NCBI RefSeq assembly: GCF_015461835.1
Contig: NZ_JACOPX010000002.1
Span: 372,001 to 436,000, forward strand
Direction: 5' to 3'
DNA from: Pseudomonas neuropathica
Lineage (GTDB): Bacteria; Pseudomonadota; Gammaproteobacteria; Pseudomonadales; Pseudomonadaceae
DNA length: 64,000 nt
In this document: positions 1-9,360 of the stretch, in pieces
Layout: each line of letters starts with the position of its first letter
Numbering within the stretch: the first letter of the stretch is position 1
Made by a program: the position numbers and the translations under genes
Notes under the pieces: model-generated
The model's input: only the letters and a program-made list of their open reading frames with translations
What the model was told of the DNA's origin: nothing
Databases searched by the model: none

Positions 1-746
1 TGCCGCCGGTGCACATCGCTGTCACCGGCATCGAAAAAGTCGTGGAAAACCTGCGTGACGTGGTGCCGCTGCTGTCATTGCTGACCCGCTCGGCGCTGGG
101 CATTCCGATCACCACTTACGTCAACATGATCTCCGGCCCGCGCAAGGAGCACGAACTCGACGGCCCGCAGGAAGTGCACCTGGTGCTGCTCGACAACGGT
201 CGCAGCCAGGCTTTCGCCGACAGTGAACTGCGTCAGACCTTGAACTGCATCCGCTGCGGCGCCTGCATGAACCATTGCCCAGTCTACACCCGCGTCGGCG
301 GCCACACCTATGGCGAGGTGTACCCGGGACCGATCGGCAAAATCATCACCCCGCACATGGTCGGCCTGGCCAAAGTCCCCGATCACCCGAGCGCTTCGTC
401 GCTGTGCGGTGCCTGCGGTGAAGTCTGCCCGGTAAAAATTCCGATCCCGGCGATCCTGCGACGCCTGCGCGAAGAGAACGTCAAAGCCCCGGACAGCCCG
501 AATCAAGTGATGCGCGGTCAGGGCAGCAAGTATTCGCGCAAGGAACGTTTCATCTGGAACGCCTGGGCCAAGCTCAACAGTTCTCCGACGCTGTATCGAT
601 TGTTCGGTTTCTTCGCCACGCGCCTGCGTGCCCTGACCCCGAGCAATGTCGGCCCATGGACACAAAATCACAGCGCGCCGAAACCCGCTGCCCGCTCACT
701 GCACGACATGGCCCGCGAGCATCTGGCCAAACAGGGAGACCGCTGA
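1..746 (+). CDS. lutB: LutB-type iron-sulfur protein of the lactate oxidation complex (5' end outside window)
   Basis: Partial at the window start; the reading frame is open from base 3 and ends in TGA at 744-746. The visible part is the C-terminal half of a LutB/YkgF-family protein, the ferredoxin-like subunit of the LutABC L-lactate oxidising system. It carries two cysteine clusters typical of 4Fe-4S binding: CIRCGACMNHCP around base 248 and CGACGEVCP around base 406. The stop overlaps the lutC start (ATGA), so the two are translationally coupled. lutA, and probably lldP/lldD, would lie to the left. The family assignment is firm; the exact physiological electron acceptor is not visible. Confidence 0.93.
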   Translation, partial: PPVHIAVTGIEKVVENLRDVVPLLSLLTRSALGIPITTYVNMISGPRKEHELDGPQEVHLVLLDNGRSQAFADSELRQTLNCIRCGACMNHCPVYTRVGGHTYGEVYPGPIGKIITPHMVGLAKVPDHPSASSLCGACGEVCPVKIPIPAILRRLREENVKAPDSPNQVMRGQGSKYSRKERFIWNAWAKLNSSPTLYRLFGFFATRLRALTPSNVGPWTQNHSAPKPAARSLHDMAREHLAKQGDR

Positions 747-1417
747 TGAGCGCCAAGCAAAATATCCTCGCCAAGCTACGGAAAAGTCTGACTGGCGCCA
801 CACCGATTGCCGACAACTTCGATGTCGATCTGGTGACGCAGCCTTACACCTACAGCGCCGAACAACGCATCCCGCAACTGCGCAAATTGATGGAAGCGGT
901 GCACACCGAAATCCACCTGACCTCGGGCGAAGAATGGCCGGCGCTGCTTGCGCAATTGTTGCGCGACCGCCAGTTGCCGAGTCTGTTGATCGCACCGACG
1001 ACAGCGCACGGGCAGAAAATCACACAGCATTGGGCGAACAATCCTGATCTGCCGACACTGAAATCCTACGACCGACCGATGGAAGAGTGGAAAGCCGAAC
1101 TGTTCAACGACACTCCGGCCAGCCTCACCGGCACCCTCGGTGCGATCGCCGCCACCGGCAGCCTGATCCTCTGGCCAACCCGCGAAGAACCACGGTTGAT
1201 GAGCCTGGTGCCGCCGGTACATTTCGCCCTGCTCAAGGCCAGCGAAATCCGTGACAACTTCTATCAGGTGCAAGAGGAATTCGCGTGGGCCCAAGGCATG
1301 CCGACCAACGCATTGCTGGTGTCCGGCCCGTCGAAAACCGCTGACATCGAGCAAGTGCTGGCTTACGGCGCCCACGGCCCGAAAGACCTCGTGGTGCTGA
1401 TCCTGGAGGACCAATGA
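746..1417 (+). CDS. lutC: LutC-type LUD-domain protein of lactate utilisation
   Basis: A 223-residue protein of the LutC/YkgG (LUD) family, third component of the LutABC L-lactate oxidation complex in the cytoplasm. The ATG at 746 overlaps the lutB stop by four bases, which fixes the start better than an upstream in-frame ATG at 656 that lies inside lutB. A family-like glycine-rich segment (GTLGAIAATGSLIL) and the C-terminal GPSKTADIE stretch are visible; the latter is highly characteristic of LutC. The stop overlaps the start of dld by four bases, so lutB-lutC-dld form one operon. Confidence 0.95.
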   Translation: MSAKQNILAKLRKSLTGATPIADNFDVDLVTQPYTYSAEQRIPQLRKLMEAVHTEIHLTSGEEWPALLAQLLRDRQLPSLLIAPTTAHGQKITQHWANNPDLPTLKSYDRPMEEWKAELFNDTPASLTGTLGAIAATGSLILWPTREEPRLMSLVPPVHFALLKASEIRDNFYQVQEEFAWAQGMPTNALLVSGPSKTADIEQVLAYGAHGPKDLVVLILEDQ

Positions 1418-4224
1418 CGCTTCCTGCGAATTTCCTGCGTGATGCGCAACAACTGATTCCAGACGAGCGCCGTTTTGATGACCCGTTATCGACTCTGGCC
1501 TTTGGTACGGATGCCAGTTTTTATCGACTGATTCCGAAGCTGGTAATCCGCGTCGAGTCCGAAGATGAAGTGGTGGCGCTGTTGAAACTGGCTCAGCGTG
1601 ACCACGTTCCGGTGACGTTCCGCGCGGCCGGCACCAGCCTGTCCGGTCAGGCGATCAGTGATTCCGTTTTGATCGTGCTTGGGGATAACTGGAACGCTCG
1701 CGAAATCCGTGGCCAAGGCACGCAGATTCGCCTGCAACCGGGGGTGATCGGCGCGCAGGCCAACGCGTGGCTGGCGCCGTTCGGGCGCAAGATCGGCCCG
1801 GATCCGGCGTCGATCAACGCCTGCAAGATCGGCGGCATCGTCGCCAACAATGCCAGCGGTATGTGCTGCGGCACCGCGCAAAACACTTATCACACGCTCG
1901 CGGGGATTCGTTTGGTACTCGCCGATGGCACGCGTCTGGATACCGAAGACCCGGCGAGTGTTGCGGCATTCCAAGTCAGCCACGGTGATCTCCTCGAACG
2001 CTTGGCGACATTGGGCCGCGAGACCCGCGCCAATGCCGAACTGGCTGCACGAATCCGCCACAAATACCGTCTGAAAAATACCACCGGCCTGTCGCTCAAC
2101 GCCTTGGTGGATTTCGATGAGCCTGTGGATATCTTGAGCCACTTGCTGGTCGGCTCCGAAGGCACCCTCGGCTTCATCAGCGCGGTGACCTACGACACCG
2201 TGATCGATCACCCGAACAAGGCCTCGGCGCTGATTGTGTTTCCGGATGTGGAAACCTGCTGCAACGCGGTCGCCGTGTTGAAAAGCCAACCGGTGTCCGC
2301 CGTAGAACTCCTGGATCGACGCAGCCTGCGCTCGGTGCAAGACAAACCGGGCATGCCCGCTTTCGTACAGCAGCTGTCGAACAATGCCTGCGCGCTGCTG
2401 ATCGAATCCCGCGCCGCATCTTCCACTTTGCTACAGGAACAACTGGCGCAGATCATGGCGTCGCTCAGCGACTTCCCAGTGGAGAAGCAAGTCGACTTTA
2501 CCGAAGACCCTGCCGAGAACGCCAAGCTCTGGGCGATCCGCAAGGACACCTTCCCCGCCGTCGGCGCCGTACGCAAAACCGGCACCACGGTGATCATCGA
2601 AGACGTGACCTTCCCGGTCGAACAACTGGCCATCGGCGTCAATCGCCTGATCGAGCTGTTCGACAAACATGCCTACGACGAAGCGATCCTTTTCGGACAC
2701 GCACTGGAAGGCAATCTGCACTTTGTCTTCACCCAAGGCTTCAACAACCCGGAAGAAGTCGCACGCTATCAAGCGTTCATGGACGACGTCGCGCAACTGG
2801 TCGCGGTGGAATTCGGTGGTTCGCTGAAAGCCGAACACGGCACCGGACGCAACATGGCACCGTTCGTGGAACTGGAATGGGGCAGCGACGCCTATCAACT
2901 GATGTGGCAGCTCAAACGTCTGCTCGACCCGAACGGGATTCTCAATCCCGACGTGGTGCTCAGCGAAGATCCACAGATCCACCTCAAAAATCTGAAGCCG
3001 CTGCCGGCGGCGGATGAGATTGTGGATAAGTGCATCGAGTGCGGGTTCTGCGAACCGGTCTGCCCGTCAAAAGGCCTGACCCTCAGCCCGCGCCAGCGCA
3101 TCGTGATCTGGCGCGATATTCAGGCGAAAAAACGTGCCGGAGTCGATACCCGAGAACTGGAAGAAGCCTACGAGTACCAAGGCATCGACACCTGCGCCGC
3201 GACCGGTCTGTGCGCGCAACGTTGCCCTGTAGGTATCAATACCGGTGAGCTGGTGAAAAAACTCCGTGGCCGACACGCAACGCATCAGAAAACCGCTGAC
3301 TGGATCGAAGGAAATTTCGCCAAGACCCTGCAAGGCGCGCGCTTCACCCTGCATGTGGCCAACGGCGCACGAATGATGCTTGGCGCGCCGCGTCTGGCGA
3401 AACTTTCGGCAACCATTACGCGCCTGTCCAAAGGCCAGGTGCCGTTGTGGACGAATGCGATGCCGCAACCGGAGAAGGCCATTCGCTTCAGCCCCAGCGT
3501 GTCGGACGAGCGCCCGCGTGTGGTCTATCTGGCTGCCTGCGTGTCACGAGTCATGGGCCCGGCGGCAGGTGATAAAGAGCAGATGTCGCTGTACGACAAA
3601 ACCCGTGGCCTGCTGGAAAAGGCCGGTTACCAAGTGGTGTTCCCGGACAATCAGGACAACCTCTGCTGCGGCCAGCCCTTCGCCTCCAAAGGCTACGCCG
3701 AACAGGCCGAGCACAAGCGCCAGGAGCTGATCAGCGCACTGCTGCATGCGAGTCGCGGCGGACTCGATCCGATCTACTGCGACACCAGTCCGTGCACGTT
3801 GCGCCTGGTGCAGGACGTAGGAGAAAACCGTCTGGATCTGTACGACCCGGTGCGCTTCATCCGTACGCACCTTCTCGATCGACTCGAGTTCTCCCCGCAA
3901 GACGCACCGATTGCCGTACACGTGACCTGCAGCACGCAGCATCTGGGCGAAAGCCAGGCGTTGATCGATCTGGCGCGTAAGTGCAGCAATAACGTGGTGA
4001 TCCCGGAAGGCATTCACTGCTGCGGGTTTGCCGGCGACAAAGGCTTCACCACGCCGGAGCTGAACAGCCACTCGCTGCGCACGCTCAAGGATGCCGTACA
4101 GCATTGCAGCGAGGGGATTTCCACCAGTCGGACTTGTGAGATCGGTCTGACGCAACATGGCGGAATTGACTACCACGGGCTGGTCTATCTGGTGGATCGC
4201 GTGACCCGGGCGAAGGCCTGTTGA
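1414..4224 (+). CDS. dld: FAD/iron-sulfur D-lactate dehydrogenase (two-domain, quinone-linked type)
   Basis: A 936-residue FAD- and Fe-S-containing oxidoreductase. The N-terminal half is a PCMH-type FAD-binding domain (FRAAGTSLSGQ near residue 70, GCEGTLGF-like GSEGTLGF near 250) followed by an FAD-oxidase C-terminal domain with HGTGRN near residue 475. The C-terminal half has two ferredoxin-type clusters (CIECGFCEPVCP near 540, CAATGLCAQRCP near 590) and two CCG domains (CCGQPFAS near 750, CCGFAGDKG near 870). This architecture matches the Pseudomonas D-lactate dehydrogenase found downstream of lldPD/lutABC, which feeds electrons from D-lactate to the respiratory chain. YdiJ-type D-2-hydroxyacid dehydrogenases share the plan, so substrate is inferred from context. 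Start overlaps the lutC stop. Confidence 0.9.
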   Translation: MTLPANFLRDAQQLIPDERRFDDPLSTLAFGTDASFYRLIPKLVIRVESEDEVVALLKLAQRDHVPVTFRAAGTSLSGQAISDSVLIVLGDNWNAREIRGQGTQIRLQPGVIGAQANAWLAPFGRKIGPDPASINACKIGGIVANNASGMCCGTAQNTYHTLAGIRLVLADGTRLDTEDPASVAAFQVSHGDLLERLATLGRETRANAELAARIRHKYRLKNTTGLSLNALVDFDEPVDILSHLLVGSEGTLGFISAVTYDTVIDHPNKASALIVFPDVETCCNAVAVLKSQPVSAVELLDRRSLRSVQDKPGMPAFVQQLSNNACALLIESRAASSTLLQEQLAQIMASLSDFPVEKQVDFTEDPAENAKLWAIRKDTFPAVGAVRKTGTTVIIEDVTFPVEQLAIGVNRLIELFDKHAYDEAILFGHALEGNLHFVFTQGFNNPEEVARYQAFMDDVAQLVAVEFGGSLKAEHGTGRNMAPFVELEWGSDAYQLMWQLKRLLDPNGILNPDVVLSEDPQIHLKNLKPLPAADEIVDKCIECGFCEPVCPSKGLTLSPRQRIVIWRDIQAKKRAGVDTRELEEAYEYQGIDTCAATGLCAQRCPVGINTGELVKKLRGRHATHQKTADWIEGNFAKTLQGARFTLHVANGARMMLGAPRLAKLSATITRLSKGQVPLWTNAMPQPEKAIRFSPSVSDERPRVVYLAACVSRVMGPAAGDKEQMSLYDKTRGLLEKAGYQVVFPDNQDNLCCGQPFASKGYAEQAEHKRQELISALLHASRGGLDPIYCDTSPCTLRLVQDVGENRLDLYDPVRFIRTHLLDRLEFSPQDAPIAVHVTCSTQHLGESQALIDLARKCSNNVVIPEGIHCCGFAGDKGFTTPELNSHSLRTLKDAVQHCSEGISTSRTCEIGLTQHGGIDYHGLVYLVDRVTRAKAC

Positions 4225-4265
4225 AGAAAAATAGAACCCTTGAGTTCGACTGTAGTCCACAGAAT

Positions 4266-4290
4266 AACCCCGGCTGATCGGGGTTTTTCT
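4266..4290 (+). terminator. Rho-independent terminator of the lut-dld operon
   Basis: A 7-bp stem AACCCCG/CGGGGTT with a six-base loop is followed by a run of T. It lies about 40 bases after the dld stop and before the next gene. Confidence 0.85.
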
Positions 4291-4354
4291 TCCATACGGT
4301 TGCCCGTCCTGACGGCCAGCGAAGTCTGGACCCACTCGGTTCAAGGAGATACAC

Positions 4355-4633
4355 ATGAAACGTTCTGTACTGTTAGGTCTGTTCGTTACTGCATCGATGA
4401 TGGCGTCCGCTTCGTTTGCTGACGGCAAACCTGCCGACCTGTGTGATGCCAATATTCAGACCATCAACAATGCCAAGGGGCAGCTGTCAGCGAATCCGGA
4501 ACTGAGCCAGCGCGCTAACGCCAGTGTGAGCAAGGCCGAGGCGCTCAAGGCTCAAGGCAAAATCGACGATTGCATTGCGGAAACCTCGCAAACCATCGTG
4601 GAACTGCGCAAATCCACCGGCACCAACAACTGA
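4355..4633 (+). CDS. Small secreted protein of unknown function
   Basis: A 92-residue protein with a clear Sec signal peptide (MKRSVLLGLFVTAS..., likely cleavage after ASFA near residue 22). The mature part is about 70 residues, mostly helical in appearance, with two cysteines (in DLCDAN and DDCIAE) that could form one disulfide bond in the periplasm. A strong ribosome binding site (AAGGAGA) precedes the ATG. Proteins of this kind are common in Pseudomonas next to ssrA or lut loci but I cannot name a function. Confidence 0.75.
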   Translation: MKRSVLLGLFVTASMMASASFADGKPADLCDANIQTINNAKGQLSANPELSQRANASVSKAEALKAQGKIDDCIAETSQTIVELRKSTGTNN

Positions 4634-4643
4634 TCAGCGCCCC

Positions 4644-4663
4644 GGCCAACCTTCGGGTTGGCC
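4644..4663 (+). terminator. Hairpin after the small secreted protein gene
   Basis: A perfect 8-bp stem GGCCAACC/GGTTGGCC closes a TTCG tetraloop. Only a weak T run follows, so it may be a terminator or just an mRNA 3' stabiliser. Confidence 0.55.
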
Positions 4664-4729
4664 TTGCGGGCTGATTGGCGTACACTGCGCAGGCTTGTTG
4701 CTCAAACAGATGTACTGAGCAATGAGTTC

Positions 4730-5118
4730 GGGGCCGTTTAGGATTCGACGCCGGTTGCGAAACTTTAGGTGCATGCCGACTTGGTAACAGAAGTCGTAAA
4801 TCCACTGTTGCAACTACTTATAGTTGCCAATGACGACCAATACGGTGTTGCTCTCGCTGCTTAATTGCAGCTGACAATGCTCCTGGTACCTTCGGGTCCA
4901 GCAATCATCAGGGGATGTCTGTAAACCCAAAATGATTGTCATATAGAACAGAATCGCCGTGCAGTACGTTGTGGACGAAGCGGCTAAAACTTACACAACT
5001 CGCCCAAAGCACCCTGCCCTTCGGGTCGCTGAGGGTTAACTTAATAGAAAAGGCTACGCATGTAGTACCGACAGCGGAGTACTGGCGGACGGGGGTTCAA
5101 ATCCCCCCGGCTCCACCA
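4730..5118 (+). ncRNA. ssrA: Transfer-messenger RNA (tmRNA)
   Basis: tmRNA rescues stalled ribosomes and tags the incomplete protein for degradation. The 5' end GGGGCCG and the 3' end CGGCTCCACCA form the tRNA-like acceptor stem, with the T-arm GGGTTCAAATCCC near 5092-5106 and CCA encoded at 5116-5118. The tag reading frame starts at the GCC codon at 4826 and reads ANDDQYGVALAA, ending in TAA at 4862-4864. This tag form is close to those of fluorescent Pseudomonas. The downstream pseudoknot region (TCGGGTCGCTGAGGG) is also present. The 3' end is the integration site of the island that follows; the gene itself is intact. Confidence 0.97.
5090..5118 (+). other. Left attachment site (attL) within the ssrA 3' end
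   Basis: The last bases of ssrA (T-arm and acceptor strand) are the usual crossover region for ssrA-specific tyrosine recombinases. The integrase gene lies immediately downstream in the same orientation. The exact crossover cannot be read without an empty site; the sequence CCCCGGC at 5105-5111 recurs at the candidate right end. Confidence 0.55.
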
Positions 5119-5231
5119 CTTCATCATCTAAAGACGTCCACGGACGTCTTTTTTTGTGCCTGAAATCCAGAAAAATCAAGGGTTTAAGCGCTACTTGGCT
5201 CCGCAGAGGGTTTTTGAGTTCCAGCCGTTTG

Positions 5232-5281
5232 GGTATTCCAAATGGTATTCCAAGCCATCCGGTGCTATTTTTTGGAATACC
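5232..5281. repeat. Left arm-type repeats GGTATTCCA (two direct, one inverted)
   Basis: GGTATTCCA occurs at 5232-5240 and 5244-5252 in direct orientation and as TGGAATACC at 5273-5281. The cluster ends 24 bases before the integrase ATG. The same pair with the same 12-base spacing lies near the other island end (19519-19539). This fits arm-type integrase or excisionase binding sites, and the position suggests the recombinase may repress its own gene. Confidence 0.65.
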
Positions 5282-5305
5282 AAAACGGTGTCAGAGGTAG
5301 CTCTC

Positions 5306-6562
5306 ATGCCTGCTCCAGCCCTTCGCCTTTCCGACCGCCAGCTCAAGGCAGTCAAGGCAAAAGACAAGGATTACGTCCTCAGCGATGGTGACGGCCTCCT
5401 GCTCCGAGTCAGGAGCAACGGCTCGATGCTGTGGAACTTCAACTACCGCGAGCCGGTAACCAAAAGTCGTATCAATATGGGGCTGGGCACGTACCCAGAG
5501 CTCTCACTAGCGAACGCCAGGAAAAAAGTGGTGGAAGCACGCGAACTGCTTGCACAAGGCATTGATCCCAAGGTGCAACGCAATGCACAGGACGAAGCCA
5601 AACGAGCGGAGACGGAACATACGTTCGAGAACGTGGCCACCGCCTGGTTCGAGCTGAAGAAGGACTCCGTCACGCCGGCATACGCCGAAGACATTTGGCG
5701 ATCGCTCACGCTGCATGTATTTCCAGACCTGAAAACAACGCCGCTCTCGAAAATTACCGCACCGATGGTCATCGAACTGCTTCGCCCAATCGAGGCCAAA
5801 GGCAGCCTCGAGACAGTGAAGCGATTGAGCCAACGGCTCAACGAGATCATGACCTACGGGGTGAACTCCGGGTTGATTTTCGCTAACCCCCTCAGCGGCA
5901 TTCGGGCGGTATTCAAGAAGCCCAAAAAACAGAACATGGCCGCGCTACGACCCGATGAGCTTTCCGAGCTCATGATCGAAATCGCGAACGCCAGCATCAA
6001 GCGGATCACCCGCTGCCTGATCGAATGGCAACTGCACACTATGACCCGTCCTGCCGAAGCGGCTACCGCCCGATGGGTAGACATCGACTTTGACAAACGC
6101 ATCTGGACCATCCCGCCGGAGCGCATGAAAAAGCGTCGCCCGCACACCATCCCGCTGACCGAACAGGCACTCGCGTTACTGGAGGCGCTCAAGCCCCACA
6201 GCGGCCACAGGGAATACGTGTTCCCGGCAGATAGAAACCCGCGCACCCACGCCAACAGCCAGACCGCCAACATGGCGTTGAAACGCATGGGCTTCCAGGA
6301 CCGCTTGGTCAGCCACGGCATGCGCTCCATGGCCAGCACCATCCTGAACGAGCATGGGTGGGATCCGGAGCTGATCGAAGTCGCGCTGGCGCATGTCGAC
6401 AAGGATGAAGTCCGTAGTGCCTACAACCGGGCGGATTACATCGAACGCCGGCGTCCAATGATGGCTTGGTGGAGTGAGCATATCCAAAAAGCAGCAACAG
6501 GCAGTCTGTCCGCAGCTGCCATCAATGACACCAGGAACGGCAATGTCGTGCCGATACACTGA
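5306..6562 (+). CDS. Tyrosine recombinase (P4-type integrase)
   Basis: A 418-residue site-specific recombinase. The N-terminal region (RLSDRQLKAVKA...DGDGLLLRV) is the DUF4102 arm-binding domain of P4-type integrases; a core-binding SAM-like domain follows, then the catalytic domain. Catalytic residues are visible: Arg in TRPAEA near residue 247, the HGMR box near 336-340, His in LAHVDKD near 363 and the nucleophilic Tyr in SAYNRAD near 373. I chose the ATG at 5306, preceded by AGAGGTAG, rather than the first possible codon at 5156, because the upstream stretch contains the arm repeats and lies outside the domain. It appears intact and is probably what inserted this island into ssrA. Confidence 0.92.
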   Translation: MPAPALRLSDRQLKAVKAKDKDYVLSDGDGLLLRVRSNGSMLWNFNYREPVTKSRINMGLGTYPELSLANARKKVVEARELLAQGIDPKVQRNAQDEAKRAETEHTFENVATAWFELKKDSVTPAYAEDIWRSLTLHVFPDLKTTPLSKITAPMVIELLRPIEAKGSLETVKRLSQRLNEIMTYGVNSGLIFANPLSGIRAVFKKPKKQNMAALRPDELSELMIEIANASIKRITRCLIEWQLHTMTRPAEAATARWVDIDFDKRIWTIPPERMKKRRPHTIPLTEQALALLEALKPHSGHREYVFPADRNPRTHANSQTANMALKRMGFQDRLVSHGMRSMASTILNEHGWDPELIEVALAHVDKDEVRSAYNRADYIERRRPMMAWWSEHIQKAATGSLSAAAINDTRNGNVVPIH

Positions 6563-6964
6563 GCACTCACTGCCGACAAACTGCCTTCCGGGTACAGCTG
6601 GCGCTCCTACCCACCGCGCGCGCTTTATCCGCTGGTACAGCTCACGTGCGAATACCTAGATATCGAGCCAAGTGGCCGACTGCCAAATGCGGAAGGAGAT
6701 GCGGCCAGTGGGGCGTGAAGGTGTAGGACCTGGATTATCGTTGGGGCCATGTACTAAGGACGACTGACTGTACTTCCCCTGGAAAGCGATCCTAGTACCG
6801 ACACGTATCGCTCAATTCGAGGTAGTTCAGGAGGTAGCTCAACTGCGCGAGCCGTTCCATACTCCCGCGTTCTGTTTACGCGTAGAGCGCGCCACACATG
6901 ATTTCGCGCAGCGAAAGACTTGGCTGGCTTAACACGGAATTGATGTCGAAGGGATCTGAGAACC
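6563..6964. other. Noncoding stretch between integrase and mcrB
   Basis: About 400 bases without a convincing gene. Short open frames on both strands have no recognisable product. It presumably holds the mcrBC promoter, but no strong promoter motif or hairpin stands out. Confidence 0.5.
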
Positions 6965-9346
6965 ATGGCGGACTATTTCACTACCGAACACTTCGAGTTG
7001 CTGAACAAGTGGATAGGGCAAAAGCGTGACGAATCAAACCCTGAACAAAATCAGGCCTACGATGATCTGAAGAAGGCCTACGAGGTAACAGAAACGTGGG
7101 CGAAAAAGCTAAAGACTGAGTTGTTTCCAATGGGCCGCGTGGAGATTCGCAAGCGCCCTACCAACCAAGGTAATAATTTCGCTGGCTACAACTGGGCAAA
7201 AATCTACCCCTCGTCCGAGGCGCCGAAGGAGTTGGCCTACACCGTAGGCATCGATGCCGATGACGGCTTCGTGGTCAAGATTGATACCGTGGGACTAGAT
7301 GAGTCCGGTGCGCTGCGAAAAGCCTATCTAGCGTTGCGCGGCCCCTATAACAACTCATCCCCCTTTATCACCAAAATGCCTACAGGCGATGGTCTGGAGA
7401 AATCACTGGACCAGCTCGTTTCGTGGAGTATCGAAGCGATCCGTAGCTTCAAGCTGCGCTACGACGAAGTGGTTACCAAATTGAACCTCGGTAAGACACT
7501 GAGCGACGAGGACCTGCTCAAGCACTTCGACAGTAAACCCGCATTCCAGACTTTCCGTGCCTCGTGGTCACCACCTGATAAAGCGCTGTTCTGTCGATTG
7601 GCGCGGGCTGTCCATACGGCAGGCCTGGACTGGTGGCACATGAATAAGGGCGTCCAAGTGCGGTTTGGCCGCAAGAATCCCGGAAGCGAGCGCGCGGTTG
7701 GTGTGCTTGGCGTGATTCGGGGCACACGGACGCGGAAGCTCTCATGGACGCGGGAGATGGGTGTGTTAACCAAGCTCAACCGCGAACCGCTGACTGAGGA
7801 ATTAGTCTCGAAGATCGAAACAGCCCTTACTGCCGAGCGTGAATCACTCGACGACTGGCTGGCGCTTGAAACGGAGCGGCCGGGACTGTGGCCGGATCAA
7901 CTGCGGGATGATCCAGTGGAGCAAGGTGATGATGCCGACGAAGACGAAGTAGCCGACTCTGATGCAGCGAGGTTTCCCATAAACCGTATCTACTACGGCC
8001 CTCCCGGCACGGGGAAGACCTACGAGTTGTCGAAGCTGCTTAAGCGAGAGTATGAGCAGGCCATGACCTCCGTATCCAAGGAAGAGTGGCAAAATCAATT
8101 TGTGGGCGAAAAGGCAGTGGGCCTCACCTGGTGGGAGGCAGCTGCAGCGGCTCTCTACCATCTGGGCGGGAAAGCGAGCGTCGACACACTGCTCAACCAC
8201 CCTTTCATGAAAGCTATTGCCGTCGCCAAGAGTGCGAACAAGAATGTACGAAACACCGTTTGGGGTGCCCTTCAGTACCACACGATTGAATCATCTGAAA
8301 CTGTCAAGATGAGCAAACGGATGGCACCGGCTGTATTTGACAAGCTACCGGATTCGTCCTGGATACTTGCAGGGGACTGGGAGGACGCAGCCGCCGACCT
8401 GAAAAAGCTCGTGGATGAGTACGATGCCGGCCCACCCTCAGCCGAATACATCAAACGCTACAGTTTCGTTACCTTTCACCAATCCTATGGTTACGAGGAA
8501 TTCGTAGAGGGGCTCCGACCGGTTCTCAACGGCGATACAGAGACCGGTGAAATCCATTACGAGATCCGCGCGGGGGCTTTCAAGGATCTGTGCCGGAAGG
8601 CACGATTGGCACCGGATCAGCAATTCGCGATGGTGATCGATGAGATCAACCGAGGCAACATCAGCAAGATCTTCGGCGAGTTGATCACCCTGATTGAAGC
8701 TGATAAGCGCGAAGGAGCTGTAAACGCCATTTCGGTGACGTTGCCGTATTCCGGCGAAAGTTTTTCGGTGCCAGCCAACATCGACATTATCGGCACAATG
8801 AACACGGCAGACCGATCGCTCGCGTTGCTGGATACCGCGCTGCGCCGTAGATTCGAATTTGTGCCGGTGATGCCGGACGCTCGCGATGAGCCGGGTGCAC
8901 CGCTCGCAGGCCTGCGGGTCAGTATGGGCGAGCAACTGGTAGACGTGCCTCGCATGCTTGATGCCATAAACCAGCGCATTGAGATGCTCTACGACCGCGA
9001 TCATTGTATCGGCCACGCATACTTCACACCATTAGCGACGGTTCCTGATGGGGATGAACGATTTGTAGCATTGCAACAGGTGTTCAGTACTCGCATTTTG
9101 CCCCTGCTCGAAGAGTACTTTTTTGAAGACTGGCAAAAGATCCGTCTTGTATTGGCGGATAACCAAAAATCCCCCGCCGCAAGTTTTGTTGTAGAGGGGC
9201 AAGATCAGGAGGACGATTTGGCTCGTCTGTTCGGCAGCGACCATGGCATGTACAGCTACTCCACTAAGCGCCACTACGCTGTGCAGGAGGCTGCATTCTC
9301 AAATCCAGATGCCTACATCGGCATCTACCTGACGTTGTCGACTTGA
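6965..9346 (+). CDS. mcrB: McrB-type GTPase subunit of a modification-dependent restriction system
   Basis: A 793-residue AAA+ protein. The N-terminal 200 residues resemble the MrcB_N/DUF3578 domain that reads DNA in several McrB relatives. The motor domain has Walker A GPPGTGKT near residue 346, Walker B MVIDEINRG near 555 and the McrB signature MNTADRS near 611, which is linked to GTP rather than ATP use. It would form the hexameric translocase that, with McrC, cleaves DNA carrying modified cytosine. The gene is followed directly by mcrC and both look intact, so this is probably the functional defence module of the island. Confidence 0.9.
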   Translation: MADYFTTEHFELLNKWIGQKRDESNPEQNQAYDDLKKAYEVTETWAKKLKTELFPMGRVEIRKRPTNQGNNFAGYNWAKIYPSSEAPKELAYTVGIDADDGFVVKIDTVGLDESGALRKAYLALRGPYNNSSPFITKMPTGDGLEKSLDQLVSWSIEAIRSFKLRYDEVVTKLNLGKTLSDEDLLKHFDSKPAFQTFRASWSPPDKALFCRLARAVHTAGLDWWHMNKGVQVRFGRKNPGSERAVGVLGVIRGTRTRKLSWTREMGVLTKLNREPLTEELVSKIETALTAERESLDDWLALETERPGLWPDQLRDDPVEQGDDADEDEVADSDAARFPINRIYYGPPGTGKTYELSKLLKREYEQAMTSVSKEEWQNQFVGEKAVGLTWWEAAAAALYHLGGKASVDTLLNHPFMKAIAVAKSANKNVRNTVWGALQYHTIESSETVKMSKRMAPAVFDKLPDSSWILAGDWEDAAADLKKLVDEYDAGPPSAEYIKRYSFVTFHQSYGYEEFVEGLRPVLNGDTETGEIHYEIRAGAFKDLCRKARLAPDQQFAMVIDEINRGNISKIFGELITLIEADKREGAVNAISVTLPYSGESFSVPANIDIIGTMNTADRSLALLDTALRRRFEFVPVMPDARDEPGAPLAGLRVSMGEQLVDVPRMLDAINQRIEMLYDRDHCIGHAYFTPLATVPDGDERFVALQQVFSTRILPLLEEYFFEDWQKIRLVLADNQKSPAASFVVEGQDQEDDLARLFGSDHGMYSYSTKRHYAVQEAAFSNPDAYIGIYLTLST

Positions 9347-9360
9347 ATGGTGAGGGGCGC

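Noticed and set aside
5060..5118. A possible separate tRNA gene
   Set aside because: The T-arm and acceptor end belong to tmRNA; no anticodon arm precedes them.
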